From: Comamonas sp. lk
GTDB lineage: Bacteria; Pseudomonadota; Gammaproteobacteria; Burkholderiales; Burkholderiaceae_C
Length of the DNA: 49,132 bases
Direction: 5' to 3'
Assembly (NCBI GenBank): GCA_945925985.1
Contig: CAMELV010000030.1
Span: forward strand, 1-49,132
The translations under genes and the position numbers were made by a program. A model generated the notes under the pieces. That model searched no databases. It saw nothing but the letters and a program-made list of their open reading frames with translations, and was not told the origin of the DNA. Positions 6,045-15,872 of this stretch are shown one piece after another; positions within the stretch are counted from its first letter, which is position 1, and every line of letters begins with the position of its first letter.

Positions 6045-6560
6045 ATGAGCTCTAATTTCAAATTCTGTCCCCAGTGCGCCACGCCGCTGGAATTTATCGC
6101 CCAGTTGGAAGACGGCGGTGAAAAAGAGCGTCTGCGCTGTGTGGCCTGCGGCTTTACCCATTGGAATAACCCGACCCCGGTGCTGGCTGCCGTGGTGGAG
6201 TACCAGGGGAAAATCCTGCTGGCCCAGAACGCGGCCTGGCCGGGCAAGAAGTTTGCACTGATCACTGGCTTTATGGAGGCCGGCGAGACGCCGCGCGGCG
6301 GCATTGAGCGGGAGATCAAGGAGGAAACCAACCTAGAAGCCACGGAGCTGAACTTGATTGGGGTCTATGATTTCCAGCGAATGAACCAGGTCATCGTCGC
6401 CTACCATGCCGTTTGTCATGGTGAGGTCAAACTGTCGCCCGAGCTGGTGGACTACCGTCTGTACGCGTTTGACGAGGTCAAGTGCTGGCCCTCAAGCACC
6501 GGCTACGCCCTGGCGGACTGGCTGCGTACTCGCGGTCATGAACCCGAGTTTGTCAACTAA
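6045..6560 (+). CDS. Nudix hydrolase with N-terminal zinc ribbon
   Basis: 171 residues. A four-Cys zinc ribbon (FCPQC near 7-11 and CVACG near 31-35) precedes a Nudix fold. The Nudix box lies at about 80-102 (GFMEAGETPRGGIEREIKEE) and keeps the metal-binding REIKEE core; the usual Gly after it is Asn (ETNLEA). Family members cleave nucleoside-diphosphate-X substrates; the ribbon and HWNNPTPV segment resemble NADH pyrophosphatase-related proteins, but the substrate is not determinable. It follows cysM by 9 bp and is probably co-transcribed. Confidence 0.85.
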   Translation: MSSNFKFCPQCATPLEFIAQLEDGGEKERLRCVACGFTHWNNPTPVLAAVVEYQGKILLAQNAAWPGKKFALITGFMEAGETPRGGIEREIKEETNLEATELNLIGVYDFQRMNQVIVAYHAVCHGEVKLSPELVDYRLYAFDEVKCWPSSTGYALADWLRTRGHEPEFVN

Positions 6561-6587
6561 CAATAGCTCGAACTTTTGGAACCCGGC

Positions 6588-6815
6588 ATGCACATCGACA
6601 AAGAGATTGACACGCGCGGCCTGAACTGCCCACTGCCCATCCTCAAGGCCAAGAAAGCCCTGGCCGACATGCAGAGCGGCCAATTGCTCAAGGTACTGTC
6701 CACCGATGCCGGCTCGGTGCGCGACTTTCAGGCCTTTGCCAAACAGACGGGCAACGAACTGCTTGAGCAACAGACCGCAGGCGCTGAGTTCACGCACGTC
6801 ATGCGCCGCCGATAA
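6588..6815 (+). CDS. TusA/SirA-like sulfur carrier protein
   Basis: 75 residues, a full-length single-domain TusA-family protein. The defining motif is RGLNCPLPILKAKKAL, whose Cys in the CPxP element carries persulfide in characterised TusA proteins. The start at ATG 6588 gives MHIDKEIDTRG, typical of the family; an upstream TTG would add four residues. It lies 27 bp after the Nudix gene and two genes from cysM, a plausible sulfur-metabolism grouping. Whether it serves tRNA thiolation or another sulfur relay is unclear. Confidence 0.88.
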   Translation: MHIDKEIDTRGLNCPLPILKAKKALADMQSGQLLKVLSTDAGSVRDFQAFAKQTGNELLEQQTAGAEFTHVMRRR

Positions 6816-6888
6816 GACGGCCGAGGGCCTGCCCGCCGCGCACAATCGCGTTTAATAGCGACTTATTTCATCCACTCAGACAGCTCTT

Positions 6889-8334
6889 ATGACCGACTAT
6901 CCCCACATCCAGCTTTTCATCGATGGCCACTGGCGCGACGGCGCAGTCGCCCGTAGTTTGCCGGTGCTTAACCCTGCCACTGGCGACGTGATTGGCCAGG
7001 TGGCTTGTGCTGAAACAGCCGACCTCGAAGAAGTGGCTGATGCCGCCCAGCGCGGTTTTGCGGTTTGGCGGCGCACCAGCGCGTTTGACCGCTACAAAAT
7101 CATGCGCCGGGCAGCCCAATTGCTGCGTGATCGGGTCGAACGGGTGGCCAGCCTGATGACGATGGAGCAGGGAAAGCCCCTGGCCGAAGCGCGGATGGAA
7201 GTCTTGTCTGGCGCCGACATCATCGACTGGTTTGCAGAGGAAGGCCGACGCGCTTATGGCCGTGTGATCCCCGCACGCCAGCCTGACGTTTACCAACTGG
7301 TGGTCAAGGAGCCCGTGGGCCCGGTGGCGGCTTTCACACCCTGGAACTTTCCCATCAACCAGGTCGTGCGCAAGCTGTCTGCCGCATTGGCTGCCGGTTG
7401 TTCGATAGTGGTCAAGGCGCCTGAGGAAACCCCGGCTTCGCCAGCCGAACTGATTCGGGCCTTCATTGATGCGGGTGTGCCAGCAGGCAGTGTCAACCTG
7501 GTCTATGGCGACCCCGCCCATATCTCGTCGTACCTGATCGCGCACCCGGCCATCCGCAAAATCTCATTCACCGGCTCAACGCCGGTGGGCAAGCAACTGG
7601 CCGCCATGGCGGGCCAGCACATGAAGCGCATGACCATGGAGCTGGGCGGCCATGCCCCTGTTGTGATTTTTGACGATGCCGATGTGGCACTGGCCGCCAA
7701 GGTGATGGCTAGCAGCAAGTTCCGCAATGCCGGTCAGGTTTGCGTTTCTCCCACCCGGTTTTTGGTGCAAGAAGGCGTCTACAAGGACTTTGTGGCGCAA
7801 TTTGTGGCGCACGCCGAGAAGCTGCAAGTGGGCAACGGCATGGATGCTGCCAGCAGCATGGGCCCATTGGCCAACCCGCGCCGGATGGCCGCCATGCAAA
7901 ACCTGATTGCTGACGCGCAGCAGCAGCAGGGCCAGGTCAAGACCGGGGGTGATCGTCTGGGCAGCGCCGGCAACTTCTGGTCGCCCACCGTCATCACCGA
8001 ACTGCCTGCGACCGCCCGCGCCATGAGCGAGGAGCCGTTTGGCCCGATGGCAATGATCAACCCCTTTGCCACGTTTGACGACGCAGTGCGCGAAGCCAAT
8101 CGCCTGCCTTTTGGGCTGGCGGCCTACGCCTGGACGCGATCGGCGCGCACGGCGCAGCAAATTGCGGCCAGCGTCGAGACCGGCATGATCACCATCAACC
8201 ACCTGGGCTTGGGCATGCCTGAGACACCGTTTGGTGGTGTCAAGGATTCTGGCTACGGCTCCGAGGGCGGCAGCGAGGCGCTAGAGGCCTATCTGAACCC
8301 TAAATTTGTCTCGCAAGCCGGCCTGAAGGATTAG
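6889..8334 (+). CDS. NAD(P)-dependent aldehyde dehydrogenase, succinate-semialdehyde type
   Basis: 481 residues, full-length ALDH superfamily. Visible elements are the [10 protein letters not shown] active-site Asn region, the cofactor-binding [11 protein letters not shown], the [15 protein letters not shown] segment with the general-base Glu, and the catalytic Cys in [12 protein letters not shown]. The C-terminal [15 protein letters not shown] is also canonical. GQVC context and overall character point to the succinate-semialdehyde dehydrogenase group, but substrate is often mispredicted in this family. It ends 14 bp from the convergent valS. Confidence 0.85.
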   Translation: MTDYPHIQLFIDGHWRDGAVARSLPVLNPATGDVIGQVACAETADLEEVADAAQRGFAVWRRTSAFDRYKIMRRAAQLLRDRVERVASLMTMEQGKPLAEARMEVLSGADIIDWFAEEGRRAYGRVIPARQPDVYQLVVKEPVGPVAAFTPWNFPINQVVRKLSAALAAGCSIVVKAPEETPASPAELIRAFIDAGVPAGSVNLVYGDPAHISSYLIAHPAIRKISFTGSTPVGKQLAAMAGQHMKRMTMELGGHAPVVIFDDADVALAAKVMASSKFRNAGQVCVSPTRFLVQEGVYKDFVAQFVAHAEKLQVGNGMDAASSMGPLANPRRMAAMQNLIADAQQQQGQVKTGGDRLGSAGNFWSPTVITELPATARAMSEEPFGPMAMINPFATFDDAVREANRLPFGLAAYAWTRSARTAQQIAASVETGMITINHLGLGMPETPFGGVKDSGYGSEGGSEALEAYLNPKFVSQAGLKD

Positions 8335-8347
8335 CCTCCGGCTGGCG

Positions 8348-11300
8348 TTAACCCAGACGCGCCAGCTGATCGTTCACCTTGGCCAGTGTGGCTGCGAAAT
8401 CGGCCACACGTTTGCGCTCCTGCTCGATCACCGCGGGCGGTGCCTTGGCCACAAAGGCCTCGTTGCCGAGTTTGCCCTGCGCCTTGGTGATCTCGCCGGC
8501 CAGCCGGTCGGCTTCCTTGCCCAGACGCAATTTTTCGGCGGCAAGGTCAATTTCCATGTGCAGGCAAATGCGGGCGTCACCCACCATCGCCACCGGGGCT
8601 GCTTGCGCGGCGCCGACCCAGGCCGCCTCGTCGTCAAACAGGCGCACCTCGGCCAGTTTGGCCAGGGCCTGAAGCACGGGGGCTGATTGCTGCATAAAAG
8701 CGGCTTCGTCTTCGCCCGTGGTCAGCACAAACAGCGGTAAACGGGTCGCGGGTGACACGTTCATTTCGCCGCGCAGGTTGCGGCAGGCATCCACCAACTG
8801 CTTGAGCTTGGCCACGTGGGCGATGGCTTTGAGGTCTATGCGGTCGGGCTGGCTCAGCGGGTAGCTGGCAATCGACACCGATTCGCCACCCCGACCGGCC
8901 ACCGGCGCGACCTTTTGCCACAGCTCTTCGGTGATGAAGGGAATCAACGGGTGCGCCAGCCGCAGGATGGTCTCCAGGGTGCGGATCAGGGTGCGGCGGG
9001 TGGCGCGTTTTTGCGCGTCGGTGCCGGTCTGGATCTGCACCTTGGCGATCTCCAGGTACCAGTCGCAGAACTCGTTCCAGACGAACCCGTAAATGGCCCC
9101 CGCCACGTTGTCGAGCCGGTAGTCGGTAAAGCCGGTGGCCACCTCGGCCTCGACCTGTTGCAGCACCGAGCTGATCCAGCGGTCGGCCGGGCTGAACACC
9201 AGGTAGCCGTGCGCCGGGCCCCCCACCGCGCATTCCGCTTTGGTGTGCTCTTTGAGGCCGCAGTCCTGGCCTTCGCAGTTCATGAGCACGAAGCGGCTGG
9301 CGTTCCAGAGCTTGTTGCAGAAGTTGCGGTAGCCCTCGCAGCGCTTGGCGTCAAAGTTGATGCTGCGCCCCAGCGATGCCAAGGAGGCAAAGGTGAAGCG
9401 CAGCGCATCGGCGCCAAAGGCCGGGATACCCGCGGGGAATTCTTTTTCGGTGTTCTTGCGCACCTGGGGCGCGGTTTCGGGCTTGCGCAGACCCTCGGCG
9501 CGTTTGGCCAGCAGTTCGGGCAGGGCAATGCCGTCAATCAGGTCCACCGGGTCGAGCACATTGCCCTCGGACTTGCTCATCTTCTTGCCCTGGGCATCGC
9601 GCACCAGGCCGTGGATGTACACGTGGCGAAACGGCACCTGGCCGGTGAAGTGGGTGGTCATCATGATCATCCGGGCGACCCAGAAGAAGATGATGTCGTA
9701 ACCGGTGACCAGCACGCTGCTGGGCAGGTAGAGGTCGTAGTCTGAGAGGCTCGCTTCGTCGCCGCTCCGGGGCGCGGCGGGTCCGGTCCGGCTCATACTC
9801 GCTGCGCTCGCCAAATCGCCGGCTCCGGGCCCGCCGTGCCCCTGCGCTGTTTGGTTGGGCCAACCCATGGTGCTGAACGGCACCAAGGCCGAGGAATACC
9901 AGGTGTCTAACACGTCGGGGTCGCGGCGAAGGGCGCCGGTGTAAGCGGCTTTTTCGGCCTGAGCCCGCGCCCCGGCTTCATCTCTTGCTACAAAAATCGT
10001 ACCGTCGTCGGCATACCAGGCCGGAATCTGGTGGCCCCACCAAAGTTGGCGGCTGATGCACCAGTCCTGGATGTTGTTCATCCACTGGTTGTAGGTGTTG
10101 ACCCAGTTCTCGGGCACAAAGCGCACCTGGCCGGACTGCACCGCGTCGATGGCTTTTTGCGCAATGCTCTTGCCGGTTGGGTCCTGGGGGCTGACCTGGT
10201 TCATCGCCACAAACCATTGGTCGGTCAGCATCGGCTCGATCACCTGGCCGGTGCGGGCGCAGCGCGGCACCATCAGCTTGTGTTTCTTGATCTCCACCAC
10301 CAGGCCCTGGGCCTGCAGGTCAGCCACCACCTGCTTGCGGGCTACAAAGCGGTCCAGGCCCTGGTAGGCGGCTGGTGCCTGGTCGTTGATCTTGGCATCC
10401 AACGAGAGCACGCAGATCATCGGCAGGGCATGGCGCTGGCCCACGGCGTAGTCGTTGGCGTCGTGTGCCGGGGTGACCTTGACCACGCCGGTGCCAAAGG
10501 CCCGGTCCACATAAGCGTCGGCAATCACCGGAATGCTTCGGTCGCACAGCGGCAACTGGACCTGGCGGCCGATCAGGTGGGCGTAGCGTTCGTCTTCGGG
10601 GTGCACCATCACCGCCACGTCGCCCAGCAGGGTTTCCGGGCGGGTGGTGGCCACCACCAGGCCAGGCGCCGGTTCACCGTTAACCAACTGCGGTCCGTCG
10701 GCAAAGGGGTAACAGATGTGCCACAGGAAGCCGTCTTCCTCTTCGCTCTCCACTTCCAGGTCGCTCACCGCGCTCATCAGCACCGGGTCCCAGTTGACCA
10801 GGCGCTTGCCGCGGTAGATCAGGCCCTGCTCATAAAGCCGGACAAAGGTGTCGGTCACCGTGCCCGACAGTTTGGGGTCCATGGTGAAGTACTCGCGGCT
10901 CCAGTCCACGCTGTCGCCCATGCGGCGCATCTGGGTGGTGATGGTGTGGCCGCTCTTTTCTTTCCATTCCCAGACCTTGCCAACAAAGGCCTCGCGCCCC
11001 AGGTCATGCCGGCTGATGTTCTGCGCCTGAAGTTGCCGCTCCACCACGATCTGGGTGGCAATGCCCGCATGGTCGGTACCGGGCACCCACACCGTGTTGT
11101 CTCCCAGCATGCGGTGGTAGCGCGTGAGGGAATCCATGATGGTCTGGTTGAACGCGTGCCCCATGTGCAGCGTGCCAGTGACATTGGGAGGCGGTAACTG
11201 GATGGCAAAGGCGGGTGCGTCGGCGCGCGCCGTGCCACTGCCACGGTACCCTGCATGGGCGTAGTTACGCCGCTCCCACTCGGGGCCCCAATGGGCCTCC

Positions 11301-11365
11301 AGGGCGGCAGGCTCAAAGGATTTGGACAGGCTGTTGAGGCCGGGTTGGCTTAGTTCTTCGTTCAT
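8348..11365 (-). CDS. valS: Valine-tRNA ligase
   Basis: 1005 residues. Class I synthetase: HIGH-type motif in [13 protein letters not shown] near 58-70, CP1 editing domain, KKMSKSEGN loop, anticodon domain, and a C-terminal coiled-coil arm ([21 protein letters not shown]). ATG 11365 fits the family start. Oddity: residues ~506-540 form an extra Gly/Ala/Ser-rich loop encoded by a REP-like palindrome (9769-9842) between the GWPNQT and [11 protein letters not shown] segments. The frame stays open, so the enzyme should be made with a surface loop. E. coli ValS has about 951 residues, so the extra length fits. Confidence 0.97.
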   Translation of the reverse strand: MNEELSQPGLNSLSKSFEPAALEAHWGPEWERRNYAHAGYRGSGTARADAPAFAIQLPPPNVTGTLHMGHAFNQTIMDSLTRYHRMLGDNTVWVPGTDHAGIATQIVVERQLQAQNISRHDLGREAFVGKVWEWKEKSGHTITTQMRRMGDSVDWSREYFTMDPKLSGTVTDTFVRLYEQGLIYRGKRLVNWDPVLMSAVSDLEVESEEEDGFLWHICYPFADGPQLVNGEPAPGLVVATTRPETLLGDVAVMVHPEDERYAHLIGRQVQLPLCDRSIPVIADAYVDRAFGTGVVKVTPAHDANDYAVGQRHALPMICVLSLDAKINDQAPAAYQGLDRFVARKQVVADLQAQGLVVEIKKHKLMVPRCARTGQVIEPMLTDQWFVAMNQVSPQDPTGKSIAQKAIDAVQSGQVRFVPENWVNTYNQWMNNIQDWCISRQLWWGHQIPAWYADDGTIFVARDEAGARAQAEKAAYTGALRRDPDVLDTWYSSALVPFSTMGWPNQTAQGHGGPGAGDLASAASMSRTGPAAPRSGDEASLSDYDLYLPSSVLVTGYDIIFFWVARMIMMTTHFTGQVPFRHVYIHGLVRDAQGKKMSKSEGNVLDPVDLIDGIALPELLAKRAEGLRKPETAPQVRKNTEKEFPAGIPAFGADALRFTFASLASLGRSINFDAKRCEGYRNFCNKLWNASRFVLMNCEGQDCGLKEHTKAECAVGGPAHGYLVFSPADRWISSVLQQVEAEVATGFTDYRLDNVAGAIYGFVWNEFCDWYLEIAKVQIQTGTDAQKRATRRTLIRTLETILRLAHPLIPFITEELWQKVAPVAGRGGESVSIASYPLSQPDRIDLKAIAHVAKLKQLVDACRNLRGEMNVSPATRLPLFVLTTGEDEAAFMQQSAPVLQALAKLAEVRLFDDEAAWVGAAQAAPVAMVGDARICLHMEIDLAAEKLRLGKEADRLAGEITKAQGKLGNEAFVAKAPPAVIEQERKRVADFAATLAKVNDQLARLG
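9769..9842. repeat. REP-like palindrome inside valS
   Basis: GGGGCGCGGCGGG (9769-9781) pairs with CCCGCCGTGCCCC (9830-9842) with one G-T wobble. The stem continues through CCGG steps (9783-9786 with 9825-9828; 9788-9791 with 9819-9822) around a loop rich in CTCGCTGCGCTCG. It encodes residues ~508-533 of ValS in frame and its GC content exceeds the rest of the gene. It resembles the short extragenic palindromes common in Burkholderiales, here intragenic. Confidence 0.75.
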
Positions 11366-11622
11366 GGTGTCTCAGTCGGCAAGCCCACAAGTTTATTCGA
11401 CCGCTGGTGCGTCCGACCTGATCGGCTGTTATCGGCCGCCTGCCACCCGAGGCCTTGATACCTTGCGCATCATCAAACTTGGTCGTCGATAGTGAAAAGC
11501 AATTTTTCGTATTGAACCTGCCAATTAGACGACCTCGGGCATCCGGGCTAAGCTCACGCAGTCTTTGGAAAGATTCTGACCAAAGCGCATGCCTTCTTTT
11601 TATTAACCTCTAGGAGATTTCC

Positions 11623-12045
11623 ATGGCAGCACTCAAAGGCTCCAAGACGGAAGACAACCTGAAAGCCGCCTTCGCAGGCGAGTCACAGGCCAACCGCCGT
11701 TACCTGTATTTCGCGAACAAGGCCGACATTGAAGGCCAGAACGATGTGGCAGCGCTGTTTCGCTCCACCGCCGAAGGCGAAACCGGCCACGCCCACGGTC
11801 ACCTCGAGTGGCTTGAGCAGTGCGGTGACCCGGCAACTGGTCTGCCGATCGGCGCGACCCGTGACAACCTGAAAGCCGCAGTGGCTGGCGAAACCCATGA
11901 GTACACCGACATGTACCCAGGCATGGCCAAAACCGCGCGCGACGAAGGCCACGATGAGATCGCCGACTGGTTTGAGACCCTGGCCAAGGCTGAGCGCTCA
12001 CACGCCAACCGCTACGCCAAGGCGCTGGCCGAACTCGTGGATTGA
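11623..12045 (+). CDS. Rubrerythrin-family diiron protein
   Basis: 140 residues: the four-helix diiron domain only, without the C-terminal rubredoxin domain of classical rubrerythrin. Iron ligands are visible in two related halves: [10 protein letters not shown] and [10 protein letters not shown] in the first, [11 protein letters not shown] and [12 protein letters not shown] in the second. Such proteins reduce peroxide or handle iron in the cytoplasm. ATG 11623 has TAGGAGA upstream. It leads a three-gene set with an Fe-S protein and a DUF3501 protein, all ending before a strong terminator. The electron donor is probably not a fused rubredoxin. Confidence 0.9.
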   Translation: MAALKGSKTEDNLKAAFAGESQANRRYLYFANKADIEGQNDVAALFRSTAEGETGHAHGHLEWLEQCGDPATGLPIGATRDNLKAAVAGETHEYTDMYPGMAKTARDEGHDEIADWFETLAKAERSHANRYAKALAELVD

Positions 12046-12130
12046 TTTCTCCGAGTGATGTGTGTTGGGCGTTGCTCGCAGCGCCCAATGCACAGCCCTT
12101 GTTTCTGACGACTCCCCCTGAAAGACCCCC

Positions 12131-13480
12131 ATGGCACGCGAAGGCAACCTCGACGCACCCACCCGGTACCCGCTCGACTGGAAAAACCCCGACTTCTATA
12201 ACGAAGATCTGGCGCTCAAAGAGATGGAGCGCATTTTTGACATCTGCCACGGTTGCCGCCGTTGCGTCAGCCTGTGCGGATCCTTCCCCACACTGTTTGA
12301 CCTGGTCGATGAGAGCAAGACCATGGAGGTCGACGGCGTTGACAAAAAAGACTACTGGAAGGTGGTCGACCAGTGCTACCTGTGTGACCTGTGCTACCTG
12401 ACCAAGTGCCCCTATGTGCCGCCGCACGAGTGGAACCTGGATTTCCCCCACACCATGCTGCGCGCCAAGGCGATCAAGTTCCAGAAGGGCGAGGTCGGCA
12501 CCGCCGAGAAGCTGTTGGCCTCGACCGACGTACACGGCTCCTTTGCCGGCATTCCGATCGTTTCGCAGGCCGTCAACGCCGTGAACACCACCAAGGCCGC
12601 GCGTAGCCTGATGGAAAACGTGGCCGGCGTCGACAAAAACGCCTGGTTGCCAGCCCTGGCCACGCGTAAGTTCAGGTCCAGCGCGCCCAAGGCCAAAGCC
12701 ACGGTGGTGCAGGACGGCGCCAAGACGCCAGGCAAGGTGGCGATTTTTGCCACTTGCTACATCAATTACAACGAGCCCGGCATTGGCCACGATCTGCTCA
12801 AGATCCTCGACCACAACGAGGTGCCCTATGTGATCGTCGAGAAGGAAAAATGCTGTGGCATGCCCAAGCTTGAACTGGGCGATCTTGAATCAGTGAACGC
12901 CAGCAAGGAGGCCAATATCCCGATGCTGGCCCGTTACGCCCGAGAGGGCTATGCGATCTTGGCCGCCGTGCCGAGTTGCGCCCTGATGTTCAAGCAGGAA
13001 ATCCCGCTGATGTACCCTGAAGACGCTGAGGTGCAGTTGGTCAAGGACGCGGTTTGGGACCCGTTTCAGTACCTGATGCAGCGCAAGCGCGACGGCCTGC
13101 TCAAGACCGAGTTCAACACGCCGCTTGGCAATGTCAGCTACCAGATTCCCTGTCATGGCCGGGTGCAGAATATCGGTAAAAAGACTGAGGAAATGCTGAA
13201 GATGATTCCCGGGACCACCATCAACACGGTGGAGCGTTGCTCGGGCCATGCCGGGACCTTTGGCGTGAAAAAGGCTTTTCATCAGCAGGCCATGAAGATC
13301 GGCAAGCCGGTGTTCAAGGCCATGGCCACCATGAAAGACGGCAGCAATCCGGATTACATCAGCTCCGACTGCCCCTTGGGCGGCCACCACATCGCCCAGG
13401 GCTTTGAAGTCAACGGCCTGGGCGCGCCGGAACTGCAGCACCCCCTGTCGCTGGTGCGCCAGGCTTACGGATTGAAATGA
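12131..13480 (+). CDS. Heterodisulfide reductase-related Fe-S protein (GlpC-like)
   Basis: 449 residues. Two 4Fe-4S sites lie near the N-terminus: C39, C42, C45, C49 (CHGCRRCVSLC) and C82, C85, C88, C93 (CYLCDLCYLTKC). Two CCG-type domains follow, with CCGMPKLELGD (about 236-246) and CSGHAGTFG (about 366-374). CCG domains in HdrB and GlpC bind an unusual Fe-S cluster or link to quinones. No membrane segment is seen. It lies between a rubrerythrin and a DUF3501 gene, an arrangement I recall from many Burkholderiales. A role in passing electrons to the rubrerythrin is inference. Confidence 0.85.
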   Translation: MAREGNLDAPTRYPLDWKNPDFYNEDLALKEMERIFDICHGCRRCVSLCGSFPTLFDLVDESKTMEVDGVDKKDYWKVVDQCYLCDLCYLTKCPYVPPHEWNLDFPHTMLRAKAIKFQKGEVGTAEKLLASTDVHGSFAGIPIVSQAVNAVNTTKAARSLMENVAGVDKNAWLPALATRKFRSSAPKAKATVVQDGAKTPGKVAIFATCYINYNEPGIGHDLLKILDHNEVPYVIVEKEKCCGMPKLELGDLESVNASKEANIPMLARYAREGYAILAAVPSCALMFKQEIPLMYPEDAEVQLVKDAVWDPFQYLMQRKRDGLLKTEFNTPLGNVSYQIPCHGRVQNIGKKTEEMLKMIPGTTINTVERCSGHAGTFGVKKAFHQQAMKIGKPVFKAMATMKDGSNPDYISSDCPLGGHHIAQGFEVNGLGAPELQHPLSLVRQAYGLK

Positions 13481-13487
13481 GGACACC

Positions 13488-14078
13488 ATGCAATTGAACG
13501 GACACATCACCCCGGACAGCCTGATGTCGCTGGAGGCTTACACCAAATACCGCAAGGCCAACAAGCCTGCCATCATCGCCCACCGCAAACTCCGCAGCGT
13601 GACATTGGGCGAACACATCAACCTGCAGTTTGAGAGCGAAACCACCATCCGCTACCAGATCCAGGAGATGTTGCGCATCGAAAAGGTGTTTGAAGAAGAG
13701 GGCATCTTGCAGGAGATTGACGCCTACGCCCCACTGGTGCCGGACGGCAGCAACTGGAAAGCCACCATGATGATCGAGTACCCTGACGTCAACGAGCGCA
13801 AGCGCGAGCTGGCGCGACTGATCGGCGTGGAAGACCACATGTTTGTCGAGGTGGAGGGCCAGCCACGTGTCTATGCCATCGCCGATGAAGACCTGGACCG
13901 CGAAAACGACGAAAAGACCTCGGCGGTGCACTTTGTACGCTTTGAGCTGACGTCGGCCATGTGTTCAGCGGTCAAGGCGGGTGCGGCGGTCAAACTGGGC
14001 TGCGATCACACCAATTACCCGGCGCACATTGCCATCGCGCCAGAGACGCTGGCCTCGCTGGCGGGTGATTTGCGCTAA
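13488..14078 (+). CDS. DUF3501 family protein
   Basis: 196 residues from ATG 13488, 7 bp after the Fe-S gene with GAGGAC as ribosome site, so surely the same operon. The pattern LTPDSL-like start, YxKYRKANKPAIIAHRKLRSV, the ETTIRYQIQEMLRIEKVFEE helix and a C-terminal TNYPAHI match DUF3501 as I remember it. Function is unknown; the family almost always travels with rubrerythrin and the HdrB-like Fe-S protein. The conserved His/Glu/Tyr residues leave metal or haem binding possible but unproven. Confidence 0.85.
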   Translation: MQLNGHITPDSLMSLEAYTKYRKANKPAIIAHRKLRSVTLGEHINLQFESETTIRYQIQEMLRIEKVFEEEGILQEIDAYAPLVPDGSNWKATMMIEYPDVNERKRELARLIGVEDHMFVEVEGQPRVYAIADEDLDRENDEKTSAVHFVRFELTSAMCSAVKAGAAVKLGCDHTNYPAHIAIAPETLASLAGDLR

Positions 14079-14103
14079 GCCTGCTGCCCCCCGCTCGATA
14101 ATA

Positions 14104-14132
14104 AAGGCTTCGCAAGAAGCCTTCTCTTTTTT
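14104..14132 (+). terminator. Rho-independent terminator
   Basis: AAGGCTTC (14104-14111) pairs perfectly with GAAGCCTT (14116-14123) around a GCAA tetraloop, followed by CTCTTTTTT. It closes the rubrerythrin/Fe-S/DUF3501 operon 25 bp after the DUF3501 stop and 15 bp before yaaA. Confidence 0.9.
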
Positions 14133-14147
14133 GGAAACGTCCCTTCC

Positions 14148-14927
14148 ATGCTGTTTCTACTGTCCCCCGCCAAGTCGCTCGATTACGAGACGCCGCTGCG
14201 CGAGCTGCCGCACACGCCGCCCTTGTTTGTGCCGCAATCGGCTGAGCTGATCGACCAGCTGCGCCAGCAGTCGCCGCAGCAGATCGCCGAGCTCATGAGC
14301 CTGAGTGACAACCTGGCCGGGCTTAATGTGGCGCGCTACCAGGCGTGGCGCCGCAAGGCAACGGGAAAAAATGCCAGGCAGGCGGTGTTGGCCTTCAATG
14401 GCGATGTGTACGAGGGGCTTGACGCCCGCAGCCTGGGCGATGAGGACCTGGCCTGGCTGCAAGACCACCTGTGCATCCTGAGCGGCCTGTACGGCGTGCT
14501 GCGCCCGCTGGACCTGATGCAGCCCTACCGGCTGGAGATGGGCACCCGGCTGGCCAATGCCCGTGGCAAAGACCTGTACCAGTTCTGGTACGCCGAGGTT
14601 TCGGCCTACCTGAACCGTCGCCTCAAGGCTGACGCGGCGCCAGTGGTGGTGAACCTGGCCTCGCAAGAGTATTTCAAGGCGGTGAACCTGAAAGCGCTCA
14701 AGGCCCCGGTGGTGGCGTGCGTGTTTGAGGAGTACAGAGGCGGCCAGTACAAGATCATCAGCTTCATGGCCAAACGGGCACGCGGCCTGATGGTGCGTTA
14801 TGCCGTCAGCCAGCGGCTGATGACAGCGGCGGGCTTGCAGGGTTTTGCTGCAGAGGGCTATGCCTTTGCCGCGGGTGCCTCAGAGCCCCAGCGGCTGGTG
14901 TTTCGGCGTGGCCGGGACGGCCTGTAA
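14148..14927 (+). CDS. yaaA: Peroxide stress protein YaaA
   Basis: 259 residues, full-length YaaA/DUF328. Characteristic parts are the N-terminal MLFLLSPAKSLDY, the LSDNLAGLNVARYQAW segment, FNGDVYEGLDA, SGLYGVLRPLDLMQPYRLEMG and SFMAKRARGLM. In E. coli YaaA lowers free intracellular iron during H2O2 stress and binds DNA. A GGAA precedes the start. It directly follows the terminator of the rubrerythrin operon, so two iron/peroxide functions sit side by side but seem to be separately transcribed. Confidence 0.95.
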   Translation: MLFLLSPAKSLDYETPLRELPHTPPLFVPQSAELIDQLRQQSPQQIAELMSLSDNLAGLNVARYQAWRRKATGKNARQAVLAFNGDVYEGLDARSLGDEDLAWLQDHLCILSGLYGVLRPLDLMQPYRLEMGTRLANARGKDLYQFWYAEVSAYLNRRLKADAAPVVVNLASQEYFKAVNLKALKAPVVACVFEEYRGGQYKIISFMAKRARGLMVRYAVSQRLMTAAGLQGFAAEGYAFAAGASEPQRLVFRRGRDGL

Positions 14928-14936
14928 CATTTAGGG

Positions 14937-14992
14937 TCAAATTGGCCTCTAGCCCCCGTACCATATTAGGTTATAGCTATGAAAATAGTAGC
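14937..14992 (-). repeat. Dispersed palindromic element, copy A
   Basis: On the minus strand: GCTACTATTTTCATAGC, an 18-nt spacer, then GGGGGCTAGAGGCCAATTTG. It fills most of the gap between yaaA and the hydrolase gene, and its 17-nt palindrome contains the hydrolase ATG (14979). Confidence 0.8.
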
Positions 14993-15872
14993 AAATGGTG
15001 TGCAGATTGAGGTTGAGGACAGTGGCCCCGGCGCAGCCGGTGAACGGCGCCCGGCGGTGCTGCTGATCATGGGCTTGGGCATGCAACTGGTGGCTTGGCC
15101 GCCCGAGCTGGTGCAGGGGCTGGTCGAGGCGGGCTACCGCGTGATCCGGCATGACAACCGTGACGTGGGCCTCAGCCAGCGCATGGACACGCATGGCAAA
15201 CCGAATTTGCTTTGGGCGGGCCTTCAGCACAAGCTGGGTTTTGCGCCCACCCCGCCCTACACCCTGGCCGACATGGCGGCCGATGCCCTTGGCGTACTCG
15301 ACGCGCTGGGGGTGCCGCAGGCCCACGTGGTCGGCATGAGTATGGGTGGGATGATTGCGCAACGGCTGGCGTTGGCGGCGCCAAGCCGGGTGCTGAGCCT
15401 GACCAGCGTCATGAGCAGCAGCGGCGCGCCCGGCTTGCCGCAGGCCCGCCCAGAGGTGATGGCGGCCTTGCTGCGCCGCCCCTCAGGGCGTGACCGGCAG
15501 GCGGTGGTGGACCACTATGTGATGCTTTTCAGGGTCATTGGCAGCCCAGGGTTTGTGACCCCTGAGCCCCAATTGCGCCAGCGCATCGCCCAAGCGGTCG
15601 AGCGCGGCTTCTACCCGGTGGGCACCCTCCGCCAGATGCTGGCCGTGATGGCTGACAGCGCACGCGCAGCCCAGTTGGCGCAGATCAGCGTGCCAACCCT
15701 GGTCTTTCACGGTCACGACGACCCCTTGCTGCCCTACGCTTGCGGCGAAGACACGGCTCGGCGTATTCCCGGCGCCCGCCTGATCGGCGTGGCCGGCATG
15801 GGCCACGACTTGCCCGGGCCGGTGGTAGACCGCTTGCTGGCTGCACTCTTTCCCCACTTCAAGACCGCATGA
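14979..15872 (+). CDS. Alpha/beta hydrolase
   Basis: 297 residues. The fold is shown by the oxyanion loop [19 protein letters not shown] and the nucleophile elbow GMSMGG (Ser). The acid is probably the Asp in [10 protein letters not shown] and the catalytic His lies in GMGHDLPG near the C-terminus. Substrate unknown; the closest impression is of small-ester or epoxide-type hydrolases. The start codon and first five codons (MKIVA) lie inside dispersed repeat copy A and no ribosome site is evident upstream. The stop overlaps the queF start (ATGA). Confidence 0.85.
   Translation: MKIVANGVQIEVEDSGPGAAGERRPAVLLIMGLGMQLVAWPPELVQGLVEAGYRVIRHDNRDVGLSQRMDTHGKPNLLWAGLQHKLGFAPTPPYTLADMAADALGVLDALGVPQAHVVGMSMGGMIAQRLALAAPSRVLSLTSVMSSSGAPGLPQARPEVMAALLRRPSGRDRQAVVDHYVMLFRVIGSPGFVTPEPQLRQRIAQAVERGFYPVGTLRQMLAVMADSARAAQLAQISVPTLVFHGHDDPLLPYACGEDTARRIPGARLIGVAGMGHDLPGPVVDRLLAALFPHFKTA

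Noticed and set aside
5148..6161. 337-codon minus-strand frame opposite cysM
   Set aside because: A mirror of cysM codon bias; the product is His/Arg/Gly-rich with no fold features.
8281..8315. CTAGAGGCC near the end of the aldehyde dehydrogenase as a seventh dispersed repeat
   Set aside because: It lacks the 17-nt palindrome and spacer, and it encodes a normal ALDH C-terminus ([11 protein letters not shown]).
9745..9850. Frameshift or assembly error in valS
   Set aside because: The reading frame continues on both sides with conserved ValS sequence, and the extra DNA is a clear palindrome, so an insertion is the better explanation.
10031..11197. 388-codon plus-strand frame opposite valS
   Set aside because: Antisense shadow of a certain essential gene in high-GC DNA.
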